A stretch of DNA of 64,000 nucleotides from Calditrichia bacterium (GTDB lineage Bacteria; Calditrichota; Calditrichia; RBG-13-44-9; J075): assembly GCA_028284445.1 (NCBI GenBank), contig JANQRS010000050.1, forward strand, positions 186,001 through 250,000, in the 5' to 3' direction. The notes under the pieces are model-generated. The model made no database searches and had not been told where the DNA came from. It was given only the letters and a program-made list of their open reading frames with translations. Positions 9,190 to 17,175 of the stretch are shown piece by piece. Position 1 is the stretch's first letter, and each line of letters starts with the position of its first letter. The position numbers and the translations under genes were made by a program.

Positions 9190-9285
9190 TGGATATTGGA
9201 TACTTGAAGCTGGGTTACATCCCTGTTTCCCCCTTCGAAGGGGGAAACAGGGATGTAACATCACGCCAGTATCAAGCATCAATTT
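9190..9285. repeat. Composite inverted element: GGATACTTGA-type flanks around a perfect palindrome
   Basis: The perfect palindrome at 9214-9259 is bordered on the left by GGATATTGGATACTTGAAG and on the right by the inverted form (CCAGTATCAAGCATCAAT). The flanks pair imperfectly, about 12 of 16 positions, so the full unit is an inverted repeat of nearly 100 nt occupying almost all the space between two same-strand genes. This is the clearest example in the window of the two motifs forming one unit. Confidence 0.6.
9214..9259. repeat. Perfect 46-nt palindrome (type A archetype)
   Basis: Two 23-nt arms meet with no loop: the left arm starts GTTACATCCCTG, continues through TTTCCCCCTTC, and is followed by its exact complement ending GTAAC. 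The centre is TTCGAA. It lies between the SLOG gene (stop at 9286) and the M24 peptidase gene (start at 9152). The exactness of the arms implies recent arrival or active homogenisation. No coding capacity and no target-site duplication is obvious. Confidence 0.95.
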
Positions 9286-10014
9286 TCACACCTTGCGAAT
9301 ACCGGACCCTTCTTCCACCAAGAGCTTTTGCACCAGTCCTTTAAACTCTCGTACCGGATGGTCAATATCAAAGGGAACAATCTTTCCGTAGCGAGCAATG
9401 CGCAAGATATCTTCTTTGTTTGTCGGTTTGCCGTTATGTGTGCTAACTACCTCATCAGTACTGCGTTCGCTGCCGGAAATAAGGATCATTTGCCGCTTTT
9501 GATCAACGTTGTAGAGCATTTCCACGATGGTAATGAGACCACCACCGACAAACAAGGCTGCCGATGGACAATGACGGGTGAGGGATTTTACCAATCGATA
9601 CATCACCGGTGTCTCGTCCCCCCAGCCGGCATTTTCGACCAGAACGAAGTGGGAATGATGCGGTTCGAGGATTTGCTGCGCTTTGTGCGGGGCCACGCCA
9701 ATGACCGGCGCCTTGTAACCGCCTTCACGACTTATTGCTCTACCGAACAAATTGAAGATACCGGCGTTGGTTGCACCGGTGACAACAGTAATCTCGTGGC
9801 GAATGGTCAATCGGGCCAGCTCTTTGAATATCGGGTCCAGGCGGTTTTCGAGTCTTGGCGTTATTTTGCTAGTGCCGCCATTCAAAACTAGTACCGATCT
9901 CGGCGTGGGTAAATCCAGTCGCCGAATAACGGTGCTGCCACGCGTGTTTGAACTGACGGTCGCCATTTTAGCGCCGTTGCCATTCGGAAAGCGGTGTGAT
10001 TCTAACTTGAGCAC
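9286..10014 (-). CDS. Stand-alone SLOG-superfamily protein, LSDAT (TRPM-like) type
   Basis: A 242-residue soluble protein. The first 40 residues are poorly ordered; from about residue 40 a Rossmann-like fold follows: VLVLNGGTS, then TVVTGATNAGIFNLFGRAIS, then PVIGVAPHK, then LEPHHSHFVLVENAGWGDET, then ALFVGGGLIT and MILISGSERSTDEV. This order of glycine-rich loops, the HxHF and WGDE motifs is that of the prokaryotic LSDAT family, related to the ligand domain of TRPM channels. Family members are thought to sense nucleotide-derived ligands such as ADP-ribose; that role is inference here. Usual partners (two-helix membrane effector, nuclease) are not adjacent. The start is a GTG at 10014 behind GGAGAAGAGGACAGG; an ATG at 9966 is the alternative. 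Confidence 0.75.
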   Translation of the reverse strand: MLKLESHRFPNGNGAKMATVSSNTRGSTVIRRLDLPTPRSVLVLNGGTSKITPRLENRLDPIFKELARLTIRHEITVVTGATNAGIFNLFGRAISREGGYKAPVIGVAPHKAQQILEPHHSHFVLVENAGWGDETPVMYRLVKSLTRHCPSAALFVGGGLITIVEMLYNVDQKRQMILISGSERSTDEVVSTHNGKPTNKEDILRIARYGKIVPFDIDHPVREFKGLVQKLLVEEGSGIRKV

Positions 10015-10099
10015 GTCGTCCCTGTCCTCTTCTCCTAACAGAACATGTTATAAGGTAAGATAATTGGCGGAGGGATTTATTTCAAGGGAATAGTCGTAT

Positions 10100-10172
10100 G
10101 GCTCACTGCGTTCGTGTCAGGCTCGCAAGCTCGCCGTCAGTTCGCTGCGTTCGCGTCAGAGGCTTGGCTTCG
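10100..10172. repeat. GTCA-punctuated mini-hairpin array
   Basis: Four GC-rich words of 14-16 nt, such as GGCTCGCAAGCTCGCC and GTTCGCTGCGTTCGC, are separated by GTCA at 10116, 10136 and 10155, a period of 19-20 nt. Each word is partly self-complementary. A related array follows the FG-GAP gene at 43625-43700 with the same spacer but different words. A C/G-block palindrome begins 7 nt away. Confidence 0.7.
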
Positions 10173-10178
10173 TAAAAC

Positions 10179-10227
10179 GTAACATCCCCCTGCTTCCCCC
10201 TTCGAAGGGGATACAGGGGGATGCTAC
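10179..10227. repeat. C/G-block palindrome (type A)
   Basis: Arms begin GTAACATCCCCC and end GGGGGATGCTAC around a TTCGAA centre, with two or three mismatches. It lies 28 nt beyond the PorU stop codon on the minus strand. A small GGGCC GTA GGCCC hairpin (10242-10254) preceded by TGAC fills the gap to the stop, so the complete interval between PorU and the next gene is repeat DNA. Confidence 0.85.
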
Positions 10228-10254
10228 TCGAAGCACTTGACGGGCCGTAGGCCC

Positions 10255-13200
10255 TTACCTTGCTATCGCCAGCTTGTCGGTTTTTTCGACGATGTTATCG
10301 CCGTCGTTGATAACGACTTTATACAAGTATACGCCGTTGGCGAGAATGTTGCCTTCCTGATCGAGGCCATCCCAGTAAATTTTGTTGAACCCGGGACGGG
10401 CGACATCTTCAATCTCGCGAATCAGGCGGCCGGCAACAGTATACACCTTGATGCTGACATCACCCAAACCAGCCGGGGACTGGAACTGGAAAGTAAAGTG
10501 GGTATCACGCTGAAAGGGGTTCGGATAGTTGACCATCTCAACAAGGGTCAGTGCTTCCGAGTTGGTAGTGGTGAAGTTCAACTGCTCTTCCGAGTAATTA
10601 TTCAGGTTATCCCAGGCGGAAATCGTCAGCGTATGCTTGCCGGGCGCCAGGGCCGGAAGCGTGTATTGAAGCTCGCCGGACTGGAAACTGTTTTCATCAT
10701 AGAGGAAGAAGTCGGTAACGTCCTTACGAAGATTGCCGTCAACGATGATTTCGATTTGATGACCCACTTCGCGTGTCAGGTTGATGCCGCTTTCGTCATC
10801 AAGGCGCACGATGATAGTCGGCTGGCGACTGACATAGTCACCATCGAAGAAATCCGGCTGATCCGGGAACTCGAAGGAAATGTCAGGACCGGTTTGATCA
10901 TTGCCCTGGGTTTGCGTGCCATTGAAGATCAACGTGTCAACATAGCCGACTGCATCGTTCTGATCTTCGCTCCAGGCATAGATACTGATACGACCGGTCT
11001 TGGAATCCTTATATTTGATCGACTTCGGCACGATGAAACTGGCAGAAGTCTCGCCATTTACCACATCGACGATACCCTTGAAGATGGTGCCACCGGAAAC
11101 GGTGTAGGGGATAGTGCCGTTATTTGCCGCCAGACTGTCAATTGCGTCATATACTCGCACCACGGCCTTACCGTTAAAATTGTTCAACGGATTGCCGTCT
11201 TTATCCGTCACATTGGCAGAAACCGTCACGGTTGAAAGTGCCCGTAGCGTGTCATTCTCCTGCTCATCAATTCGGACGACGTGAGTGGGATCTGCCAACT
11301 GCAATGTCGGATCACCAAAAATATGATATTTCTGGTCGTTGCTACCGCCGCCTACGGATTGCAGAACTGCATCTCCGATTGGAATCGAGCGATCTAAATC
11401 GCTGGCGCTATTAAACAGGTTGTCATAAAAGCCATCAACGAAGAGTTCATTCTGAAAGGCGAACACCGCCCTAGAGGCAGCAATCACGCCAATACCACCG
11501 GCGTTGGACCAGATCATTTCTTCAGACATTGAAGGAATATTGGGATTGTCATATTTTCCCCAGGTACAGGTCGCTGCGACCCAAAGCGGCAGGCGGTTCT
11601 CGTTGGCAATCAAGGCCAAATCGCGACTCTTGGTGAATACCTGCTCATGAGCCCAAGTATTTGGATCGCCGTGTCCGAAGAAGTTGATCAGCAGCGTGCC
11701 GCGATTAATCTCGTCCAGCAGGTCTGCTGTTGCACCGGGTTTCAGGCGACCGAGGCCGCCGGCCTGGGCAGAATAGTCCGTCAGGTAGATCTTGCGAATA
11801 TCAAATTTCTTGGGGATGAAGCTATTGACCGCCCCTTCAGTTTGGTTCAGGTGGAACCACTCGCTGCCGACAGAACCGGCAATTTCGTCGTCAGCCACAA
11901 AGGTGATGCTTGACTGCCAGCCATTGGTGCTTGGATCAATCAGGTAGCTTCGATCATAGGTCTTTAGCTTGTTGATGTAGTTCTCAACCTGGGCGACTGA
12001 ATTGGCATGAATACGGCCAATTGGAATATGTGGATCCATGCTGTTGGTGCCGACTGTGCTGAATGCCGTGAAGAAATTGTCGGTGACCCGGCTATCGATA
12101 TCATTTGTCCCGTAAATCTCAAATACCGGCACCTGATTCACATAATCTGTAAGCTGGATATTGCGATAATCGTAACTGCCGTCGCCAACAATAAAGACGT
12201 AGCCTGGGCGAAAATCCGGCTGGGTGACGCTCCAGTTCAGAAAAGCATAGCGAATAAAATCGCGAATTGCCGTTGGGTCTGCGATGCCGGAAGAGAATTC
12301 CCGGTAAATATCGCTCACGCGAATACGCTCCACTTCCTGGCGAAAGCGCACCTGGGTTTCCTTGAAGTCTTCATAAGCCGCAGTTGCATCATAAAAGGCA
12401 TCCGAGGTGATAAGCAGAATCTTGCCCTTCCGGGAAGGGTCGCGAAGATTGGGACTGTTATCGAGCGCCTCAATGCTGGAAATATTTCGTAGCCCGCCAT
12501 TGGCGAAGGCGTAAAACGCCCTGCTAGTAGCCGTTTCGGAACGAGTTTGGTAACGAATTTGGCTGCCGTTTGCAAGCGGCGTGATCTGCACGACGTTGGC
12601 AAAATCGCTGACGTCCCAAACTGTATTGGTGCCTGCCGGCATCCCGGAAATAGCATATTCATAATCGGTATTCGGCATTAATGCGTGGTAAAACTTTAAG
12701 GTGTTGCCTTCGCCGGTCAGCTGCTTTTCAAATTCAATGTCAACATAGTCCAGGAACATGAAACAGCCGTCTTTATTGGCCGTGTAGCTGATCTGCAAAT
12801 CATTGCTCCCTGGCTGCGAGGGAACGGCGGTTGCCGTATAAGTTTTTCGCTGAGCGTTGACGAATGTGCTGCTGCTCAAAATGGTTTGACCATTGAGGTT
12901 TGCCGCAACCGTATAGCGAAAATCGTTCGGGTCGGTATAGCGGCTCCCGGAACCACCCTGGAAACGCAGGCGCATCAGGGCAGAGCCACTGACCACGCCG
13001 GCCGGCAGGTCAAAATTGACATTATCCTGGTCCGAGGTGCTTTCAAAACGTCGCCAGAGCCAGTCAGTGCCAGAGCCGAGAACATTATATACATCATCTT
13101 CCAGGCGTTTGAAGTCTTGTGCTGTGTTGACAGCTGTTGCGCCGCCTGCTTCCGCAGAGGCAACCACTGGAATTCGTTTTCCGGCATTTTGATTGAAGGT

Positions 13201-14232
13201 AAAGAGGTAATAATTGGTGGTGGCGTAGATGTTATGATAAGCGTCCCAACGCTGATTATTGCTATCGTAATCCCAACCGGTCACGCCGCGTCCGTAAAAT
13301 AGAATTTCGTCATCACTGTCCATCGTGCCATTGCTATTGCGGTCAACGACTTGAATCGCTATTTCGTTCAAGTCCTGCGGCCGCGGTTCATTGACGCTGA
13401 TTGGCACCGGTGCGCCGCCATGGTTGAACATCTGTATCTGGTCAACGTTTATTGAGGAAATGGAGATGCCGTTGTTGCTTAAGAAGCTACCGGTGATGCG
13501 ATAAATTCCTTCCTCAGTGACCGGAAAACGATACCATGGCCCGCTGGTGAAATCGTAATTAACCGTGCGCTTTTGCAAGCCAATTGTTTCTCGCAATGCC
13601 CACTGTTTGGCAGTTTCAAAGTTTAGAACAAGGTTGTTGAGGACCTTACTTTCTTGCTTCGAGAAGGGGAGAGGGCTGCCACTGGTTTGTCCACCCTTCC
13701 AGGAAATGTTAATCGTCGCTTTGCGAATGCGCTCGACGCGGCTGGATGCCGGATCATACTGCAATGGATAAATGCGCACATCAACGACCTGCATGCGCTG
13801 ATATTGGTATGGTTCACTGACTTCGACGATCTTACCTGGATAAACAGCGCCGGCCTGATAAATTTCTTCATTGCGAGGAACGCGATTGTTGGCGGATAAG
13901 TCAGACACAATTATCGCCGGTAGCAGATCAGTGTTGTTCAATTGGTCACGAGAGTTGACTTGATATTGCATGCTTACTGTAGCACCGGCCGGGATCGCAA
14001 CCCGGTAATGGCTGAACGGCAGTATGGGGGAACCGGCTTCGGACTGGTAGCGTGCGCCTTCATAATCGATGCGTGCATATTCGACGCCGTCAATTTCAAT
14101 GGGAATCTGACGGGTTTCCGGAAGCGTAAACTCGATGCTTATCAACTGATTGTTCTGCTGAGCTATTTTTGCCTGCGGCAATACTGTGCCGATTGCCAGA
14201 AGCAGCAATAAAAGGCTGTATCTAATCATCAT
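10255..14232 (-). CDS. porU: Type IX secretion system sortase PorU (C25 peptidase)
   Basis: A 1325-residue secreted protein with a signal peptide (about residues 1-20). The gingipain-type C25 domain carries the catalytic histidine in NFFGHGDP (H854) and cysteine in VAATCTWGKYDNP (C889). An N-terminal prodomain-like beta region covers roughly residues 20-550, and the last 85 residues form a FlgD-like sorting domain (VNYPNPFQRD, VYTVAGRLIREI, ANGVYLYKV). In the T9SS, PorU sits on the outer membrane, cuts off cargo C-terminal domains and attaches A-LPS. The length fits the family. The start ATG at 14232 is preceded by CAGGAGTC. It is a single gene here; PorV-like is 13 kb away. Confidence 0.93.
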   Translation of the reverse strand: MMIRYSLLLLLLAIGTVLPQAKIAQQNNQLISIEFTLPETRQIPIEIDGVEYARIDYEGARYQSEAGSPILPFSHYRVAIPAGATVSMQYQVNSRDQLNNTDLLPAIIVSDLSANNRVPRNEEIYQAGAVYPGKIVEVSEPYQYQRMQVVDVRIYPLQYDPASSRVERIRKATINISWKGGQTSGSPLPFSKQESKVLNNLVLNFETAKQWALRETIGLQKRTVNYDFTSGPWYRFPVTEEGIYRITGSFLSNNGISISSINVDQIQMFNHGGAPVPISVNEPRPQDLNEIAIQVVDRNSNGTMDSDDEILFYGRGVTGWDYDSNNQRWDAYHNIYATTNYYLFTFNQNAGKRIPVVASAEAGGATAVNTAQDFKRLEDDVYNVLGSGTDWLWRRFESTSDQDNVNFDLPAGVVSGSALMRLRFQGGSGSRYTDPNDFRYTVAANLNGQTILSSSTFVNAQRKTYTATAVPSQPGSNDLQISYTANKDGCFMFLDYVDIEFEKQLTGEGNTLKFYHALMPNTDYEYAISGMPAGTNTVWDVSDFANVVQITPLANGSQIRYQTRSETATSRAFYAFANGGLRNISSIEALDNSPNLRDPSRKGKILLITSDAFYDATAAYEDFKETQVRFRQEVERIRVSDIYREFSSGIADPTAIRDFIRYAFLNWSVTQPDFRPGYVFIVGDGSYDYRNIQLTDYVNQVPVFEIYGTNDIDSRVTDNFFTAFSTVGTNSMDPHIPIGRIHANSVAQVENYINKLKTYDRSYLIDPSTNGWQSSITFVADDEIAGSVGSEWFHLNQTEGAVNSFIPKKFDIRKIYLTDYSAQAGGLGRLKPGATADLLDEINRGTLLINFFGHGDPNTWAHEQVFTKSRDLALIANENRLPLWVAATCTWGKYDNPNIPSMSEEMIWSNAGGIGVIAASRAVFAFQNELFVDGFYDNLFNSASDLDRSIPIGDAVLQSVGGGSNDQKYHIFGDPTLQLADPTHVVRIDEQENDTLRALSTVTVSANVTDKDGNPLNNFNGKAVVRVYDAIDSLAANNGTIPYTVSGGTIFKGIVDVVNGETSASFIVPKSIKYKDSKTGRISIYAWSEDQNDAVGYVDTLIFNGTQTQGNDQTGPDISFEFPDQPDFFDGDYVSRQPTIIVRLDDESGINLTREVGHQIEIIVDGNLRKDVTDFFLYDENSFQSGELQYTLPALAPGKHTLTISAWDNLNNYSEEQLNFTTTNSEALTLVEMVNYPNPFQRDTHFTFQFQSPAGLGDVSIKVYTVAGRLIREIEDVARPGFNKIYWDGLDQEGNILANGVYLYKVVINDGDNIVEKTDKLAIAR

Positions 14233-14435
14233 GACTCCTGATAGTCAAATTTCAAATGCCGTAGCCGGCGAATATCTCTTTTCAACTCGCTCTGAGGCGA
14301 CAGGTTCTAAAATAATCCATATTATTGGCAAATTTCAATGGGAAAGTTCAGAACCCTTATATTTGACGGATTGATGCAAAGAGGCAAGATGGGGTTTGGT
14401 GGCCAATTATAAAGTAACCGGGGATACAAATCTGG

Positions 14436-14465
14436 AAATGGGCAAATCTGCGTATTTACAGATTT
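14436..14465. repeat. AAATCTG repeat and hairpin after nqrM
   Basis: AAATGGGCAAATCTG (14436-14450) is followed by an inverted CAGATTT (14459-14465) that reaches into the stop codon of the nqrM-like gene. The same 15-nt word occurs at 43579-43593. The AAATCTG/CAGATTT stem is too weak to be a sure terminator. Confidence 0.5.
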
Positions 14466-14688
14466 ACTTATTGTCCAGGGCTGCTTCTTCAATCAAATCG
14501 TGCAAATGACACTCTTCGGTGTCCTTCTTGGGGCAGGTAAAACAGGAATCCATATCGTCATCGAGATCTGTAACGCCGGCAGTACAGCAGCGTCCTTCTT
14601 CCGTGCGGTATTTGCTAAACCAGATAGCAGCGCCAAACATGGAAAATCCCAGCATCATAATTCCCAAAACAGCAACAAAACCAACCAT
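14464..14688 (-). CDS. nqrM: NqrM-like maturation protein of Na+-NQR
   Basis: A 74-residue protein: one membrane helix (about residues 2-24) followed by a short cysteine-rich tail with C34, C35, C49, C52 and C60. This matches the plan of NqrM (DUF539), which has one helix and four conserved cysteines and helps place the Fe centre between NqrD and NqrE. Position supports it: 15 nt behind apbE, the other Na+-NQR maturation gene, and in line with nqrABCDEF. The spacing C-x2-C and the extra C35 differ from the gammaproteobacterial form, so the assignment rests on layout plus context. The ATG at 14688 follows GAGATATAG. Confidence 0.65.
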   Translation of the reverse strand: MVGFVAVLGIMMLGFSMFGAAIWFSKYRTEEGRCCTAGVTDLDDDMDSCFTCPKKDTEECHLHDLIEEAALDNK

Positions 14689-14703
14689 AATCTATATCTC
14701 GCT

Positions 14704-15738
14704 TTATTGTTTGTCTTCTTTACGCCGGAAGATCGCTTCAAATGCCGGACTCATTTTCTCGACAAATTGCTCATCTTCCCTGACTATCATAAAAACGGCC
14801 ATATTTTGTGCAATGGCAAGCTCAAATCCCTTTTCCGGTCCCAAAACGTTGATGGCCGTAGCCCAACCATCGGCCATCATACAGGATTCATGAATCACGG
14901 TTACTGATGCCAATTTGTGCGTGATCGGGTAACCGGTAGACGGATTCAGCGTATGCGAATAACGAACGCCGTCTTCTTCAAAATAATTGAGGTAATCACC
15001 TGATGTTGCCATCGATTCCTCGTTGAGGCGAATCACCTTCTGCACAGCACCCCTGCTGTCCGGTGTGACAATCCCCAATCGCCAGTAGAGGCCGTGCTGA
15101 TTTCGACCCCTGGTGCGAACTTCACCGCCGATTTCCACCATATAGTTCTTGATGCCAAGCGAAGTCAGGTATTCAGCAACCTTATCTACACCAAATCCCT
15201 TGGCAATTGCAGACAAGTCGCAATGAAGCTCGGGAGCCGCTTTGCGAATTGCCGGTGGTGATGTTCTTACCTCTACTTTTTGATGCCCGATTTTGTCCAA
15301 AAGTTGCAATAATTCTGCTTTTTCCGGCGGGCTGGAAATACGTCCGTCTTTACCAAATCCCCAGAGGTTGATCAGGGGGCCGAGGGTAATATCGAGGGCG
15401 CCTTCGCTGGCAACTGCCAGTTCCCCGGAAGCCTGCATCACCCGGGCAAAATCCGGCGATATATCAAACCAATCTGTGCTGGCGGAACGATTAAAAGTGG
15501 AGATTTCCGAATCAGGAATGTAGGTTGACATCTGCTGATTAACGACCTTCAACAGGCGATTGGCTTCCTTTTCCACTTCAGCAACTGCCGGCAGCGCGAC
15601 GGAGCCGTCGTCAACATATTTAATCGAAAATGTGGTGCCCATCGTCGTGCCTGCTATACTATGAAGCGGCGGGAGAGGGCTTTGCTGTGTGCAGGAAGCA
15701 AGCAAAGACAGCAAGGTTAAAAGAATGAAATGTCGCAT
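14704..15738 (-). CDS. apbE: FAD:protein FMN transferase (ApbE), lipoprotein
   Basis: The ATG at 15738 (GAGAG nine bases before) gives a lipoprotein signal, MRHFILLTLLSLLASC, with the lipid-bearing cysteine at residue 16. The ApbE fold follows: GTTMGTTFSIKY, STYIPDSEISTFNRS, CDLSAIAKGFGVDKVAEYL, and SHTLNPSTGYPI, ending in a domain that holds the Mg2+-binding aspartates. The enzyme moves FMN from FAD onto threonine residues; the clear targets here are the NqrB and NqrC motifs encoded upstream. Two LRR-like genes separate it from nqrF. About 345 residues, normal length. Confidence 0.93.
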   Translation of the reverse strand: MRHFILLTLLSLLASCTQQSPLPPLHSIAGTTMGTTFSIKYVDDGSVALPAVAEVEKEANRLLKVVNQQMSTYIPDSEISTFNRSASTDWFDISPDFARVMQASGELAVASEGALDITLGPLINLWGFGKDGRISSPPEKAELLQLLDKIGHQKVEVRTSPPAIRKAAPELHCDLSAIAKGFGVDKVAEYLTSLGIKNYMVEIGGEVRTRGRNQHGLYWRLGIVTPDSRGAVQKVIRLNEESMATSGDYLNYFEEDGVRYSHTLNPSTGYPITHKLASVTVIHESCMMADGWATAINVLGPEKGFELAIAQNMAVFMIVREDEQFVEKMSPAFEAIFRRKEDKQ

Positions 15739-15935
15739 CTGAATCGCTCTCATATTGGCGGTCAATAAAAGCGGATATTTCCAAAGATCAGATGAATATT
15801 CACATAGATGCGACGCGAAGCAATATGAACTTGAAAAAGTAATTTATGGATTGAAATAGGGCCAGCAGGATGCCCGTCATTCAATGCGCTATGCAGCCTT
15901 CTCGTTTCCCTGAAAGCGAAAATAAAACGGCCCAA

Positions 15936-17159
15936 TTATTTTGTGTAATCAACATCCGGCCAATAGGTTGCCTGGGTTGCAGCATGGTATGCGCCTTCCG
16001 AAACTTTTGGAAAGCGGAACTGAAAATGAAGCCTCGGAAATTCCTCGGTTAATATCATCATTTCTTCTTCCGTCAATCCAGCGTTGAGCAAAAGTACCTC
16101 TTGTAATCGCGGCAGCTTTTCTTGCTGAAGCGCAGCACGAACTGTGGCGAGGCGCCAGCGTTCACCATTCAGGATGATGTTCTCCTGACGCGCCGCCTGA
16201 ACGGATTCTGTCAGCTTTCGAAACTGGGTGAGGGTTGACAACAGATAATTATTGCGTGTGCTCCGGATATCTAGTCGTGCGACCTTGTCCAGGATATCGT
16301 TGCGTAAACCGCTCAATTTTGCTGCGGCTCTTGTCTTGTCAATGTTGCCTGCGCTGAAGCCGATAAAAACATCCAGGTCTGTGAATGCCGGGATGCTGGC
16401 AAAGTTGAAGATGGGAAGGATATCATCGCACGGATTGCTTATTTCCAGGTGGGTCAGATTTGAAAAATATGGTTTCTCCCAGAATTCAGATGTGCGATAG
16501 TCCTTTGCTTTCTTCAGGTTGAGGTTGCAGGCGTTCAGTTTTAAGACCTGCAACTTGCTGTGGCTCTCTGTTGGAAAAATTTTGAAGACGTCGTTCCGCA
16601 AGTCATTAAGGCTAAGATCCAGATGCGTCAGTTGCTCCTGCAGACCATTTGCCTTTATTCGCTTCCAGGCATTTTTACCGAGGGCATTGTTGACCAGAGC
16701 AAGCTTTTGCAGCTGTGGAAACGAGGCAACTGAAATCGCAGGTAGAAAGTCTTCGGATAGTTCTGTGTCCCTGATGCTCAGTTCTCGATAAGAGAGATTC
16801 GCGCTCAACTGATAGATTTTTTTCGTCCGATGTGTCAGTTCGATGTTGATTGCATCGAACGTTCGGGTATTCGCCGAGCCAAATGCAACCAGGAGTTCAA
16901 TGAGATCGCGGGTTGATGCCTTTGAGGAATATACAGTGACGCCGGTAATCAGCTGCTTGAAGTCATCTTGAAAAATGCGGTCCCGTACTTTATGTGAAGG
17001 CCAATATCCGCTGAAATACAGATGTATAGAATCTCCCCTGGCAACATGCTGGAGTGCTTTGGAGGTATCTGTACCTACCTTGAAATAAATATCAACATGA
17101 TCCGCCAATAAGGGGGTCATGCAGAAAAGTAACAGAAGTACAAAAGAAGTGTGTTTCAT
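15936..17159 (-). CDS. Secreted leucine-rich-repeat-like protein (paralogue B)
   Basis: A 407-residue protein with a signal peptide (about residues 1-19). The body consists of irregular repeats of the form LxxLxLxxNxL, for instance LQKLALVNNALG, LTHLDLSLNDLR, LQVLKLNACNL, LTHLEISNP and LQEVLLLNAGL, as in ribonuclease-inhibitor-like LRR folds. No enzyme motif was seen. A strong site, AAGGAGATATATACA, precedes the ATG at 17159. It starts 16 nt after the stop of a second LRR-like protein with the same plan (an N-terminal DIYF strand, then LRRs), so the pair looks like a tandem duplication that has diverged. It lies between nqrF and apbE. Function unknown; possibly binding of a protein partner in the periplasm. 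Confidence 0.7.
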   Translation of the reverse strand: MKHTSFVLLLLFCMTPLLADHVDIYFKVGTDTSKALQHVARGDSIHLYFSGYWPSHKVRDRIFQDDFKQLITGVTVYSSKASTRDLIELLVAFGSANTRTFDAINIELTHRTKKIYQLSANLSYRELSIRDTELSEDFLPAISVASFPQLQKLALVNNALGKNAWKRIKANGLQEQLTHLDLSLNDLRNDVFKIFPTESHSKLQVLKLNACNLNLKKAKDYRTSEFWEKPYFSNLTHLEISNPCDDILPIFNFASIPAFTDLDVFIGFSAGNIDKTRAAAKLSGLRNDILDKVARLDIRSTRNNYLLSTLTQFRKLTESVQAARQENIILNGERWRLATVRAALQQEKLPRLQEVLLLNAGLTEEEMMILTEEFPRLHFQFRFPKVSEGAYHAATQATYWPDVDYTK

Positions 17160-17175
17160 TGTATATATCTCCTTA

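Noticed and set aside
10100..10172. CRISPR array
   Set aside because: Repeats of only 4 nt with 13-16 nt varied words; no 24-37 nt repeat and no cas genes in the window.
10237..11235. 332-codon plus-strand frame inside porU
   Set aside because: It lies opposite the sorting domain and C-terminal part of PorU; no signal, no motif, and PorU is certain. It is a mirror frame of a high-GC coding region.
14704..15765. ApbE start at 15765
   Set aside because: The earlier start gives nine unhydrophobic residues before the lipoprotein signal; the ATG at 15738 fits better.
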